Positions 43,769 to 54,456 of a stretch of 64,000 nucleotides of DNA are shown here, one piece after another. Numbering within the stretch: position 1 is the first letter of the stretch; every line of letters starts with the position of its first letter. Below the pieces are notes generated by a model that did not search any database, was not told the DNA's origin, and saw only the letters and a list, made by a program, of their open reading frames with translations. The DNA comes from Locusta migratoria (taxonomy: Eukaryota; Arthropoda; Insecta; Orthoptera; Acrididae). The DNA lies in NCBI GenBank assembly GCA_026315105.1, contig CM048747.1, positions 281,299,654 to 281,363,653 on the forward strand, given 5' to 3'. The translations under genes were made by a program, and so were the position numbers.

Positions 43769-43770
<2 letters not shown>

Positions 43771-43825
<55 letters not shown>
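43771..43825. repeat. (AT)n microsatellite
   Basis: Uninterrupted AT dinucleotide run of about 55 bp. The minus-strand frame over it encodes only repeated Tyr-Ile. Confidence 0.98.
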
Positions 43826-43827
<2 letters not shown>

Positions 43828-46420
43828 GATGCTATGACTGTTGCATGATGGTGGAACCACAGATCGCTTCTCAAATCAGTTAATGTATTATTGATAATGT
43901 AGATTTGTGCTGTATGCGCACCACTACTCAATTCCAATAACAATTAAGTAGGGAGGAAATTTTCCCGAGTGCACTACGATGTGCTGCTTTGAGAAATACC
44001 TCGAAGAGCATAATACGTAGAATGTGAAGTCCTGACACTCTAGCTATTGCAGAATCAACGTCCCCATATATTTATTTGAACGCAACATTATGAACAATGA
44101 GTACTGTGAGTAGATCACATCCAAATTACTTGGATTTGAGTATTACATTATCTGTGAATTATCAGAACAGGCGTGATGGTAACGTCATAAATGTCTAATA
44201 TAATAGTATAATTAGTGTTATCCATCTTTGAGTAACTTAGCAAATGCATAAACGTATACTGTGTCCAACCATTAGACCACCCATCGAAGAATGCTATATT
44301 TGTAACCCAGATACTTACATGATCAATACATGCAAAGGATTCTGTGATAAGGGCGGATTCTGATACTCTGAGAACAGACGTGATGGCAATGAGCATATTT
44401 CTAATATATTAGTTTTATCTGGATTCTAAGAAATGGCACATTTGGGGCAGGGGGTAATGGGCCTGGGGAATTGAAGGTGATTGGGGTGCTCTGATTCGAC
44501 GTAGTGTATTTGTGTAATCTGATAGCCATAAGGGAGAAGGGACCTTGCCATTCCCTCCCCTTGACATGTGCAGCTGTAATATGACACAGGTGACTTTGAA
44601 TCAGCATTGCCACAATGACCTCTCATGTACGTTTGTTCCTGCACATGAATCAACATATGGACCGTTTGATAAAAAAAAATGCTTTCTAAGTATACTATTT
44701 GTCTACCAATATTTTATTTTAGTCGCTCCCATTATTCGTATGATCTTGCATTTAATGGAGAAATTTCCTTTAACGACCTTTAGTAGAATTGGCCGTCTAT
44801 CTTATTACATATTGTTACAGCATGACCATATACATATGCTTTTCACTGAGTATTTAAAGCTATGCCTTGGGGATCACATTGAACACTCTTGTTTTTGAAT
44901 GTCTGTGACCGCTGTGGGAACAGTTTCATTTGCTTATGTTTGCATCACACTCTCTTCCAGAGTTGTACACTGTATTTGACAAACTATAATGCATGCTGTG
45001 ATCAGTTTAGTATAGTTGTATTTGAATGACAAGCAATGTGTGGGTGTGCAGGACCATTATGAGAGTGAAGTTGTAATTCTATTTTATGATGAAATTTATA
45101 AAAAAGAAAGGAAATTGCTAATGAGAAAAATGAAAGATTTATCATATTGATTTTCATAAAACAAAACAATATAACATAAAATGTTTCACGGTAAGGTAAA
45201 ACAATTTTCTTTGTGGCCTGCTTCACGCTGTTCTTTATTTTTTTTCCACCTTTTATCAGGCTTTCAACAGAAGACAAAGAACGAAACTTGTTTCACATTT
45301 GTAAAATATTCAGTTGAAAGTTTAATTATTGAGACAGACTGAAGTTGTTAAAAGGTTAATCTATTCATTCAGCTGTAAAGTATTCCATGTAGACTTTGTC
45401 TTTTAATGAAAATATAGGTAAAAATTCAGAAAACTAACAAAAGATGTGACTTGTTAGTTATATCTTTCTGAATGAAATATTTTTAAAGAAAGAAGGACAA
45501 ATTAATATTTGGGTAATTAGTAGATTCGCACTGCATTTAAGCGATCCTTGCAGTTAGACAATTTTAAGCTTGGTAGTAATTCGAAGAGCACTGTCACAAA
45601 TGCTGAGCTCATTGCATATAGATAGTTTCTAAAAACTTCCTAGAGTGAAAATAATCTGAACAAATAATAATAATAATGAAATTATTGTAATAAAATTTTG
45701 TTTTAGTAATATAAGCATCTGATAACTGAAAAAGTTTGTTAAACAATATGTCAGTTATGCTTTACATGACGAGCTGAAATTTTTCCTTTCTCACTATCAA
45801 TAAAACTACGCTGCAAATTCTGTTAAATTTTTACTTGCTCAGATTATGTCGCAAAGACTAATGAAAAAAATCAAATTGCAATTCAACAGTATAACAATTA
45901 CGAGTTATTGAAATAAATTACGCACAAATTTCGACTTAAAATTTTATGTCAGTATGACATGTTTCAGGACAACAATATCCCACTCACGAGTACTATGAGA
46001 TTCTTCTGCCATTAGGCAACATCATTATTGAAATTGATGAAATATATATATGATTTGTCAAGGACAAACCGTCGATAGGTGATGTTGCATATTTGTGGAC
46101 TAACAGACAACCCGTCCGTTAGATAATTTTGTACAGAAACATATCATACTACCATAAAATTTTATATAAATGACTGTTGGTCGTCATTTGCCTCGATACT
46201 TAAACAGCTGTACGATGGCTTTAAAACACACCATACATTTACGACTTGTTTCATGGATGCACATTTTGTTGTCAAATTGTAGAGAATAATTATATGCTAC
46301 TAATTTATTAAATTAGTCACTATTCAGATTACGTAGTTAAAATTTAATGAGACGTGTCATAATCAGGTTTGAATGCAGTTTTGTATTGCAGACTGAGTGC
46401 CACAATTTCACATTCACAGA
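43826..46420. other. No gene recognised
   Basis: A/T-rich DNA. Opposite-strand frames at 44401-44656 and 44545-44898 overlap and have no domain; the minus frame 45002-45277 is Lys/Phe-rich and low complexity. No repeat family seen. Confidence 0.4.
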
Positions 46421-46444
46421 ACGCGCGCGCGCGCGCGCGCGCGA

Positions 46445-46477
<33 letters not shown>
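46421..46477. repeat. Compound (CG)n-(CA)n microsatellite
   Basis: A CG run (46421-46442) changes through GAGCG into a CA run (46448-46477). Adjacent runs sharing C-purine alternation are potential Z-DNA. Frames over it encode only Ala-Arg and Thr-His repeats. Confidence 0.97.
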
Positions 46478-46480
<3 letters not shown>

Positions 46481-46522
46481 ATTTATCCATCATTTTAATA
46501 ATAATTTCTTTGGCCACAAGGA

Positions 46523-46738
46523 TTTGGGAGGACGGTGGTTCAAATCCGCCTACAAGCATCTAAAAACAGGTTTTCCTCTATTTCCGCAAATTACTCCAGG
46601 CTAATTCTTGGATGGTTCCTTTGAGAAAAGCACATCCGATTTCCTTCCCCATCCGTAACCAAACCGAGTATGTGCTCCGTCTCTAATCGACACGCTGTCA
46701 ACGGGACATTAAACCATAACCTTCCTTCATTCAGTTTC
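46523..46738 (+). mobile_element. tRNA-derived SINE of a second type
   Basis: Contains ATTTGGGAGGACGGTGGTTC with the B box GGTTCAAATCC, then GGTTTTCC, TACTCCAGGCTAATTCTTGG, ATGGTTCCTTTGAGAAAAGC, TTCCTTCCCCATCCGTAACC and the 3' end AACGGGACATTAAACCATAA. The body differs from the 21372-type SINEs, so it is a separate family. The head is incomplete at the 5' end. Confidence 0.8.
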
Positions 46739-47250
46739 AGTTTTTTTTAATTATTTTCTGAAGTTTTATGTAGTCTGGCTGTGCATTGCTGTTGTACATT
46801 GCATGTTAACATTAAGATCGATAAGGTGCGTTGAAAAGTTCGGTGAATGGGCTCAATAAATATAGGAAACAATAGTTACAAGCAAAATACCTAATCGTCA
46901 TTAGCTACAGTACTGACATCGATTGTAAATGTGTTGGGAACTGCTTGTGGAATCGCTCGAAATATTGAGGTCACGCGTTGTTGGATCCACACAGCTGTCC
47001 ATAAGAGCACGGCATAATAGCCCGGAAAGTTTTAGTAATTTTTATATCTAATATTCTCACTGTGACTATAACTATTGGTAAGTAACTAATTAGATAAGAA
47101 TATCGACAAAGTTGTTGAGTACATGCTTTGATATATACTAAAATATTCGATTCAATTTTTTATGAACTTTCACAACATTTTGCGGTGAAAGGAATGATTG
47201 GCGAGACTTGAATTTCTGTACATACGAAGTTTTTTAAGGGGTAATAAACG
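46739..47250. other. No gene recognised
   Basis: A/T-rich. GGTGCGTTGAAAAGTTCGGT near 46826 resembles a mariner terminus, but no partner end or transposase sequence follows, so I do not call an element. Confidence 0.3.
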
Positions 47251-48050
47251 AGGGTTGCAACTTAAATAGTGGCAACACTGCTGCGGAGACTCTATGCAAT
47301 GGAATGTACTATTGTCGCCGAGAGCACACGTTGTTCACATACCTGCTTTACCTCGGAGCCAATGGACTCGCCTGTCCCGGCATACGCACAATCGAGGGAA
47401 ATTGTCACTTGTGAGCGAGCGGTCTAACGTAACTGCATCGCTATGTTTTCGAAAAAACAATGGAGTTGGATCAATATTGAATGTACCAGAGGTCGTACAG
47501 CAGGACAGTATCAACAAGTTCTTAATGAGGCTTGCGGGGAATGGCATTGCGTAGAGAACAGTGGCATGTTGGGTAAAAGCCTTCAACGAAGATCGTCAAA
47601 GTGTGGCAGACGTGTATCGGTCACGTCGTCCAAGCGTCTATGAAGAAGAAGTGCATAATTATGCCGTGTCAGTGGACAGCTGATATCGACGCCAGACGAT
47701 TCGTGAGCTCGCCCAAGAAACTGGATTAGTGCATATGACTGTGCTTCGCATCCTGAAGGAACGCCTAGGACAGGGAAGTACTATACCATCCACCATAATC
47801 CCGGGACTTAAGTCCTTGTGACTTTGATTTGATTCCGATCATGAAGGAACTACTTCATACGCTTCGACAGACAGTAGGCCGCTCCAATCGCACCATCAAC
47901 AGAACAGGTTCTGCTAACGGTAGACTACGCTTTCCACATCGCTGGCAACGAGTTTTGCACAACTCGATGACTATTTTGAACAGGTGCAAACATGTAATGC
48001 TTTTGTATTGCTTGGGAATAAATAGTTGCCAATATTTAAGTTCCTACCCT
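47251..48050 (+). mobile_element. Second internally deleted mariner element
   Basis: Inverted ends AGGGTTGCAACTTAAATAGT (47251) and, from 48050 on the opposite strand, AGGGTAGGAACTTAAATATT share subterminal TGGCAAC. TA follows the right end. Total about 0.8 kb. The coding remnant covers the DNA-binding domain and the C-terminus only. It is a different mariner lineage from 24792-25747 but shows the same kind of core deletion. Confidence 0.8.
47443..48020 (+). pseudogene. Mariner-like transposase lacking its catalytic core
   Basis: Decayed N-terminal block EQWSWI-like at about 47460, with IECTRGRTAGQ (about 47480), an ACGEWH block, then a GRQSV/DVYRSRRPSV-like linker (about 47600) and the second helix-turn-helix TIRELAQETGLVHMTVLRIL with KERLGQ (about 47697-47772). 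It then jumps to DFDLIPIMKELLHTLRQ, TINRTGSANGRLRFPHRWQR and a degraded end (about 47822-47990). The 150 or more residues carrying the DD34D acids are gone; FDLI is what follows the third acid in relatives. Also several frameshifts. Confidence 0.78.
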
Positions 48051-48256
48051 ATTATTCGCCGTCGTTGTCTTCCAACACGAGCATTTTTCAGCCGGTAGCA
48101 ATGTTGTCTGAACAATGGTAAGGCTGTTTGAAACAGACTAGACCCAATAGTAGGTCTGAGGACGACAATTTTTATTTCCAATTATTTGTAATTAATATGT
48201 ACCTGAATTACATACGATCTTCAATAGAATGAAGTACTCGGCAGGAGAAGAAAAAT
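48051..48256. other. No feature recognised
   Basis: Short unassigned A/T-rich spacer between the mariner remnant and the next DDE-type fossil. Confidence 0.4.
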
Positions 48257-48780
48257 ACAGGGTGTTTGAAAAATTACTCCCTAGTTTTAAGTATAAATGT
48301 AATGGGGAAATTAATGAAAAATTAGTATAATGAATAAAATGAATATATGTATCATGAAACTGAGTTTCTTCATGTTTTGTTTAACGTTAGAAAACTTAAA
48401 CGTTGGATCCATATGTTGCCCTGTACACGTCGAGTTGGTATTCCACTTCTCGCTATTCCGGTATTCCACTTCTCGCCCTACCCACCTTCCACGGCTTCTT
48501 CGGGCTCTGAATCAGGAAAAACGGATATGTTCAACAACATCTTCAGCATTTCTCGGTTCTCCTGGTGATTTTTCTTTTTAAACACCATCTGTTTCCATGT
48601 TGTAAGCCAATGACAGATAGTTTTCGCTATATGTGGTTCAGCACGATACTGACGTCTAAAATTACGTTGCACTCTCATAACTTAGTTTTCACAAGTCAAA
48701 TAACACACTGCGCTTTCTGTTGCTACAGAGTAAGCATTGTTGCCAAGTTGCTCTGCACTGCACGCAAGCCTGAAATGAAC
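48257..48780 (-). pseudogene. DNA-binding part of a DDE-type transposase-like protein (fossil)
   Basis: The minus frame 48478-48678 and upstream codons give SVATESAVCYLTCEN, a stop, then MRVQRNFRRQYRAEPH and TICHWLTTWKQ. This matches the common insect helix-turn-helix preceding Tc1-like DDE domains (often annotated DUF4817), whose consensus is VQR.FR..Y...P....I..W...F. The catalytic part is not found. ACAGGGTGTTTGAAAAATTA at 48259 looks like a transposon terminus, but no inverted partner is visible. Confidence 0.5.
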
Positions 48781-48902
48781 GGAGGGCAAAAACCAACACT
48801 TGTGCCGTCTCGGTAAAGCAGACCTGAAAAATACAGGGGATCCAAACTCATGATATTGTATGTCACTTTGTACAGAGTCCAGGATACATTTTATTTTATT
48901 TT

Positions 48903-49010
48903 AATAAAAGTTTCCTGTATTCATTTTATTAGTTTTTAACGGCCCTGACAGACATCTAGTAGAACCTTTCACATCTGCCTGAGATAAAGATCATGGTAAG
49001 GCTACGAGCA
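48903..49010 (+). repeat. Direct repeat, copy 1 (partner 49828-49920)
   Basis: AATAAAAGTTTCCTGTATTC, ATTTTATTAGTTTTTAACG, CATCTAGTAGAACCTTTCAC and ATCTGCCTGAGATAAAG recur in the same order and orientation 925 bp downstream, with about a dozen or more differences. Confidence 0.85.
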
Positions 49011-49341
49011 CAAAATATCAATAGGTTGAATGGACGAAAATAGATAGAGAAGCGATATGTTGGTTCAAACTTTGAAATTGTGGTAGAACATGCCAGTACC
49101 GAGGCAGTTTTCAGTAATGGAGAAAATTCATAAACTCTCAAAACAAAATTACCAGATGTAGGAGATAAGCAATAGTCTGAATTACGACGATGGCAAAACT
49201 GTAATAAGGCGAATTTCAGAATTATATATAAAACATCACTGGCAATTAATAAGGAAAATTTAACCACATTTTACCAAGAATGAATATATTTGGAAATGAG
49301 CTTAGAAGCCTGGTAGATAGTAACCTCCGCATGAAAATAAC

Positions 49342-49561
49342 ACACGGACTATTGCTTAATACTTGACGCAACTGCTAATGTTGAAAGGGCAGCTACTTCC
49401 GTGTCTGGTATTACGTTAGGAGATATTTTAAGGATTAAAAATTGCAAATATGTAGTGGAGGAAAGTAACCCACAATTTGAGTCTATGAAAGATTTAAAGA
49501 GAAAAACGGAAGATTTAGTACAACATAAGCAAGGGAATCCAGCCTTATTGACACCGGAATA
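49342..49561 (+). other. 72-codon open frame without ATG, unrecognised
   Basis: Between the two direct repeats. Reads ILDATANVERAATSVSGITL, GDILRIKNCKYVVEE and MKDLKRKTEDLVQHKQ, ending in TAG near 49561. The VERA/S..I segment faintly recalls the C-terminal dimerisation motif of hAT transposases, but the similarity is too weak to call. It could be a last-exon fossil of a repeat flanked by the direct repeats. Confidence 0.25.
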
Positions 49562-49827
49562 GCCAAAAGGTTTTACACGTGTGAAAAGTGTGGGAGGTAT
49601 TTATTGCAAAGTATCGGTCGCTGGGCATGCAAGCTCCCTAAACTAGGAATCTTACGTAAATACTCTCAACGTTATATTAGCTAAACTACATAATTTTTAG
49701 TTTTATTTTCTTATTATTTTATTTCTTATTTTATTTACTACCTCATGGTATATTTGTTCGCCTCCTCCTCCGACAGAAATATCAGGTTATGAAATTTACA
49801 GATCAAATTACAAGCCCAGGAAAAATA

Positions 49828-49920
49828 AAAGTTTTGTATTTATTTTATTAGTTTTTAACGACTCTTACAGTCATGTAGTAGAAACTTTCACATCTGCCTC
49901 AGGTAAAGGTCATGTTAAGG
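49828..49920 (+). repeat. Direct repeat, copy 2
   Basis: AATAAAAGTTTTGTATTTAT, TTTATTAGTTTTTAACGACT, CATGTAGTAGAAACTTTCAC and ATCTGCCTCAGGTAAAGG correspond to copy 1 at 48903. Could be LTR remnants or a simple segmental duplication. Confidence 0.85.
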
Positions 49921-50479
49921 ATATTTAAGATTACTATATAGCAAAATCCTCATAAATAATTTTCTTTTAAAATGAAATGAATAATTTAATCAAATAATAT
50001 GTAATATAACCACTTCATTTCTTGTTAATGTTCGTTGGAATCTATAGCCTTCGTTACAGATATACTTAGAAAGCTCAAAGAATAATATGTTAACTTTAAT
50101 TATCCTTGGAATGATAATGGTATATAAAGAATGATATCTGTGTTCTCTCTCTCTCTCTCTCGTCTGGCTTTGTCCTGATCGGAATTATTTTATTGCAATG
50201 AGCATTATTAACTATTGTTGTATTGTGTACAAGATAACTGATAAATTGGAAACTCTGGTACGCATTATTTGCTTTCTGTTCTTATTAATAATACCCCTCA
50301 GTCAAAATTAATTTCAGTAATTTTTTTATTCATTTAATTATTTTACCAGGTCCTCCCTATAATTATCATGTTGTTTTCAGTTAAAGCGAACTATTACGAC
50401 TTAGGATGGTTCGGATATTAGATATATTGAAATTATGTATCTAGTGTAGCTTGCCAGTGCAGCTCTGAATTTATATATA
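49921..50479. other. No gene recognised; short (CT)n tract
   Basis: A/T-rich. A (CT)n run lies at about 50143-50162. Nothing else supported. Confidence 0.4.
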
Positions 50480-50623
50480 CAGGGTGTCCCAGCTATCTCG
50501 TCCACCTAAAAAATCTCTGGAACAATAACAGCTATTGGAAAACGACTTTCACCGGTATCAATGTACGGCTGGGGCCCATGAATGTACATATTTGAAAACG
50601 TTCTAAAACTAAAGCAAACTTAT

Positions 50624-50677
<54 letters not shown>

Positions 50678-52736
50678 GGACACCCTGTATTTTTTCTTCA
50701 GAAATCCATAGCATGACAAATCACATAAACGCGTTGATTGCATCGCAATATTGCAATTACAACCCGAGATATTGCGACGAGAATTGACGCTTGAAACACC
50801 CGAATGCTAGCGAACGTCCTGAGGCTCAGGCGTGAACCCCATGCTGCCCGTAATCGCGATGTGATTAATATGCGTAATCGCACTTCCATACTTATCAAGA
50901 GGTCCGAAACGAATAATACGGTCTGCTGCCATCAACTCTCATAAGCATAATGGTTTCCCTCTTGCACGTTTTATGTGTTTACGTACATAATATCTATGAC
51001 CCTATGTATTCAAGCCAATGGTTATCACTTTGAGCATGATATGTGAACGCTATCTTTAGTATGTAGTGCTGGTATCACAGTGCAAGTTTCTACAAAGAGT
51101 CATTTTACCCAGTGATGTTCAGAAACATTTGTTTGAAACCATTTGTCATGTAACGCATTAGATAAACATGACGACATAGTAATTCTGTCAGAGACAGCAA
51201 AGGACCTGGAAGAGCAATTGAACGGAATGAACAGTGTGCTGAAAGGTGCATATAAGATGAACATTAACAAGAGCAAAACTAAGGTAATCGAGTGCAGTGT
51301 AAGAAAATCAGGTGATGCTGAAGGAATTAGATTAGGTAACGAAGCAATAAAGGAGGTTGATGAGTTTTGTTACTTGGGCAGTAAAATAACAAATGATGGT
51401 CGCAGTACATAGGATATAAAATGCAGAATGGCAATAAGTAGGAAGGCGTTCTTGAAAAAGAGAAATTTGTTAAGAGCGAATATTGATTTAAGCCTAAGGA
51501 AGTCCTTTCTGAAGGCATTTGTATGGAGTGTTGCCTTGTATGGGAGTGAAACATGGACGATAAACAGTGTGGACAGAAAGAGGATAGAGGCTTTTGAAAT
51601 GTGGTGCTACAGAAGAATGCTGAAGATTAGGTGGGTGGATCGCGTAACTAATGAGGAGGTACTGAACGGAATTGGAGAGAAAAGAAATTTCTGGCATACC
51701 TTGACTAAAAGAAGGGATAGATTGGTAGGACACATTCTTAGGCATCAAGGAATTGTGAATTTAGCGTTGGAGAGAAGTGTGTGGGGTAAAAACCGCAGAG
51801 GAAGACCAAGAGATGGATACAGTAAGCAGATTCAGACAGATTTAGGTTGCCGTTCTTATGTGGAGATGAAGGGGCTCGCTCAGGGTAGGGTATTGTGGAG
51901 AGCTGCATCAAACCAGTTTCCGGACTGAAGACCACAACAACATTTATAATTATGTGTTAAGAAAACTAATTGGTTAAACATTTTACATTCATCTTGTATG
52001 TCTTACCTGAACTTCCCAAATCAAAACATTTTTACCTAAACAACGGTAAAACCTTTAGTCCACTTGCTCGTACCAGTAAAACCATCAACATGAATTTTAC
52101 TATTATGAGTGAATGATCACTGTCACTAGCTCTAGATCTAAAAGTTTTAACGTTGAACGGCATTACCTTTTTAGTAACGGATTAACGATAACCGAAGTTA
52201 ACTTTGTAACGTTGCGGTACACAGATATGTTACAGAACCACATCACCCCTAGCCTATGGGATAAATACCTGCTGGAATTTACGACTTTGATGCAGGATGG
52301 CAGCAGACCGTATTATTCGTTTCGGACCTCTTGGTAAGTATGGAAGTCCGATTACGCATGTCAATCACATCGCGATTACGGGCCGCATGGGGTTCACGCC
52401 TGAGCCTCAGGACGTGGGCTAGCAGCGCATTTCGGGTTTTTCAAGCGTCAACTTCGCGCCGCAATATCTCGGGATGTAATTGGAATATTGCGATGGAATT
52501 AACGCAATTGTTTATGCGATTTGTCATGCTATGGGTTTCTTAAGAAAAAATATAGGGTGTTCATTTACAAAAAACATAAGTTTGTGTAAAAAAACACATT
52601 TGCTTTCGTTTTAGAATGTTTCGAAATATGTAAATTCATGGGCCCTAGCCGTACATTGATATCGGTGAAAGTCGTTTTCCAATAGCTGTTATTGTTCCAG
52701 AGATATTTTGGGTGGACAAGATAGCTGGGACACCCT
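50480..52736. mobile_element. Long-terminal-inverted-repeat (foldback) element, long member
   Basis: The left end CAGGGTGTCCCAGCTATC (50480) is mirrored by GATAGCTGGGACACCCT (ending 52736); TATA flanks on both sides suggest a TATA or TA target duplication. The arms are about 50480-50940 and 52291-52736, with shared landmarks ACGACTTTCACCGGTATCAA, GGGGCCCATGAAT.TACATA, ATTGCATCGCAATATTGCAA and CGTATTATTCGTTTCGGACC. The left arm carries a T-run of 49 (50626-50674). The interior is non-coding apart from the RTE insertion. Each arm is open in one frame (VRLRI.ITSRLRAAWGSRLS), but this is arm sequence, not a gene. Superfamily not assigned. Confidence 0.85.
51164..51942 (+). mobile_element. 5'-truncated RTE LINE inside the foldback element
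   Basis: Starts in the middle of the catalytic FADD codons (GACGACATAGTAATTCTGTC) and runs to CCGGACTGAAGACCACAACA. The coding remnant (51143-51928) is nearly collinear with the full-length copy: KDLEEQLNGMNSVLKGAYK, YLGSKITNDGRST, then a TAG (51409-51412 region; Glu expected), FLKAFVWSVALYGSETWTI, WCYRRMLKIRWVDR and the C-terminus. One in-frame stop in 250 codons makes this a fairly young copy, closest to the 632-2314 insertion (both share TNDGRST and YGSETWTINS). Confidence 0.92.
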
Positions 52737-53516
52737 ATATATTCCAATATTTATTGGCATAGAACCTGCGATCACTTTTACGTAAAGAACGGTCCGAAGT
52801 CTGATCAGCCGTTAGTATATATCATTTATTACTACTGTTTCATTCATTAAATCACTTTGATTAAAATTATACTACACGGGGATCGAATCTAAATATTCCG
52901 AATCTCCATCCAATGTCGGCGAATAGTTACGAGGTTTACAAATAATTTTTATTACAGCTCATCAACGAGATCTTCTACACCGCTGTGAATTCGTCGAATT
53001 CTGTAGGTTGCTTGTTCTGCAAAATTGTTTAATCTTTTAAATGTTTGGCCATTGCATTTTTGGGCCACTTTAGGTTACGTTAGTAACACTAAAAGTTGGC
53101 CTTTGCGATCGTCTGTTGACAGCTCGAAATGTAAATGAAAATAACGGCTTAACTATTCATCTGACACGAAAATTAAATAACCGAATTTGTAGAGGAGAAA
53201 ATTCTCTAAAACTTTGCTCCATCATGTTTTTTTCGTATCTCGTAGCGTTTCAAAGATATTTGCAAAAATAACGGCTATTTTGGGATGTATGTGTGTCTAT
53301 CTGTCCGTCTGTCCGTAACGTGTTCCCTGTTTTTAAGACGAACCGTTCAACTAATCAGCACCAAATTTTACAGACATAATTGTAAGTCACAAGAGACCAG
53401 AACCCCCCTTTTTCAAATTTTTCGGACAAAAAATGCGGTAGTAATAAAAAAAGCCGTTTGTAATATAATTGTAATTACAAACGAACCGTTCATCTGACAC
53501 GAAAATTCAATTGATA
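52737..53516. other. No gene recognised; probable repeat 5' part
   Basis: From about 53090 the sequence shows repeated themes (two copies of TTCATCTGACACGAAAATT at about 53155 and 53490, a CTATCTGTCCGTCTGTCCGT tract) leading to the tRNA-like segment at 53517. It may be the long upstream part of a SINE-like repeat. Confidence 0.35.
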
Positions 53517-53600
53517 GTCGTAGCGTATTGGGCAAGGCGTTGGACTATGCCACTACAGGTCAGTGGTTCTGAACCCGCCACTACCATTTTTTTTCCCTAA
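53517..53600 (+). repeat. tRNA-like repeat segment
   Basis: TCGTAGCGTATTGGGCAAGG, CGTTGGACT and a T-arm-like GGTTCTGAACCCGCC. Stems do not fold as a proper tRNA. Related in layout to 54355-54432 and 56171-56250. Confidence 0.45.
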
Positions 53601-53889
53601 AAGGGTTTCAGACACACTTATTAATTAATTTTATATTATTTAGATTATTATTTTGGTTTAAAATGTTTGCAAAAACTTATAAAACTAAAAATCTAAAGTG
53701 GGCCGTAAAACACGTCAATGCGATTTTTTTTATTATCGGTTCGTATAAACTGTAGGTTTCATTAGTACTTATTTTGAAAAACCTTTCAATTACTTTAGGA
53801 CGGCCTATTTTTCCCACCCAGAATAGTCAGACAAGCAATAACACTACCGCTACGAGCACAAGAATGCAGAAGCAGCTCTCCTAAAAGAC

Positions 53890-54140
53890 GTATGCTGAGA
53901 GTTGGTGGGCGCTCCTTTGGTTTGCAGGTTCGTCGTGCGCCTGCCACTTGAGTCCCTGGACAGGGCGGGCAGCGGCCAGGCGTCTCCTGGAGAGGCGGCC
54001 GGTCGCTCCAGCTCCAGCCCCAGCTGCAGCTAATTAGCAGTGCCTCCTGCAATTAGGCGCCGGCTCCCAGGGGGGGCGGGGGGCTGTCTGGTCTGCCTGG
54101 CGTGAGGCGAAGGACACGGCGCCGCCGAGCCGCGCTACGC
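53890..54140 (+). promoter_or_regulatory. G/C-rich island with paired homeodomain-type sites
   Basis: About 250 bp of strongly G/C-rich sequence with many CpGs and CAGC/GCTG motifs in A/T-rich surroundings. At 54027-54055 GCTAATTAGCAG and GCAATTAGGC place two TAATTA/CAATTA cores 20 bp apart. Homeodomain proteins bind such cores; occurrence inside a G/C island is unusual by chance, but function is not shown. The minus frames 53795-54052 and 54053-54325 are composition artefacts. Confidence 0.3.
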
Positions 54141-54179
54141 TGCCTTACACCCACTCTGGCACTACAAGCACTCTCACAA

Positions 54180-54435
54180 GGAGACCACATCATATTGGAT
54201 TTTAGAATTTGTCCATATTTATGGTACGTGAAGTCAAGAACTGAAATAACGATTAGCCAAAGCCATTCGACACAACTACCAAAAATTCTCGAGAAAATCG
54301 AATTTAAAGTTTTGCAAGTAACCATATGTATGAATTGCTAAACAGTTCCTATCGGTGTGCGCATAGGTGGTAGCAAAATATCCTTATAACCGTAGGATCG
54401 GTTGTTCGAATCCTGCCGTAACATTATTGCTTTCA
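54180..54435 (+). repeat. Repeat with tRNA-like 3' part (copy A)
   Basis: Contains AAAATTCTCGAGAAAATCGA, AGTTTTGCAAGTAACCATA, ATTGCTAAAC, and a tRNA-like ATAGGTGGTAGCAAAATAT with GGTTGTTCGAATCCTGCC. The reverse complement of 56163-56340 matches in the same order. No function assigned; a SINE-type repeat is likely. Confidence 0.6.
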
Positions 54436-54456
54436 TTTTTTCCGTTGTTTTCGATT

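Larger units (their letters stand above)
41954..43770. other. No gene recognised apart from a CpG-rich segment
   Basis: A/T-rich flanks around the CpG-rich segment at 42230-42600. An AATAAA occurs near 42762. No domain is recognisable in the frames at 42219-42536, 42858-43169 or 43318-43527. Confidence 0.35.

Noticed and set aside
43746..43943. Minus-strand frame over the AT microsatellite
   Set aside because: Tyr-Ile repeats from (AT)n; the same applies to 55555-55803 over (TA)n.
46826..46880. A mariner terminus
   Set aside because: Resembles a mariner end, but no partner end, TA pair or transposase remnant could be found.
50698..50898. Minus-strand 66-codon frame (and mirror at 52331-52543, and 62458-62670)
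   Set aside because: The same peptide appears in each arm of the foldback family because the arms are inverted copies; it is terminal-repeat sequence, not a gene.
53795..54325. Minus-strand frames at 53795-54052 and 54053-54325
   Set aside because: Open because of the G/C island; residues are Arg/Pro/Cys-rich with no domain.
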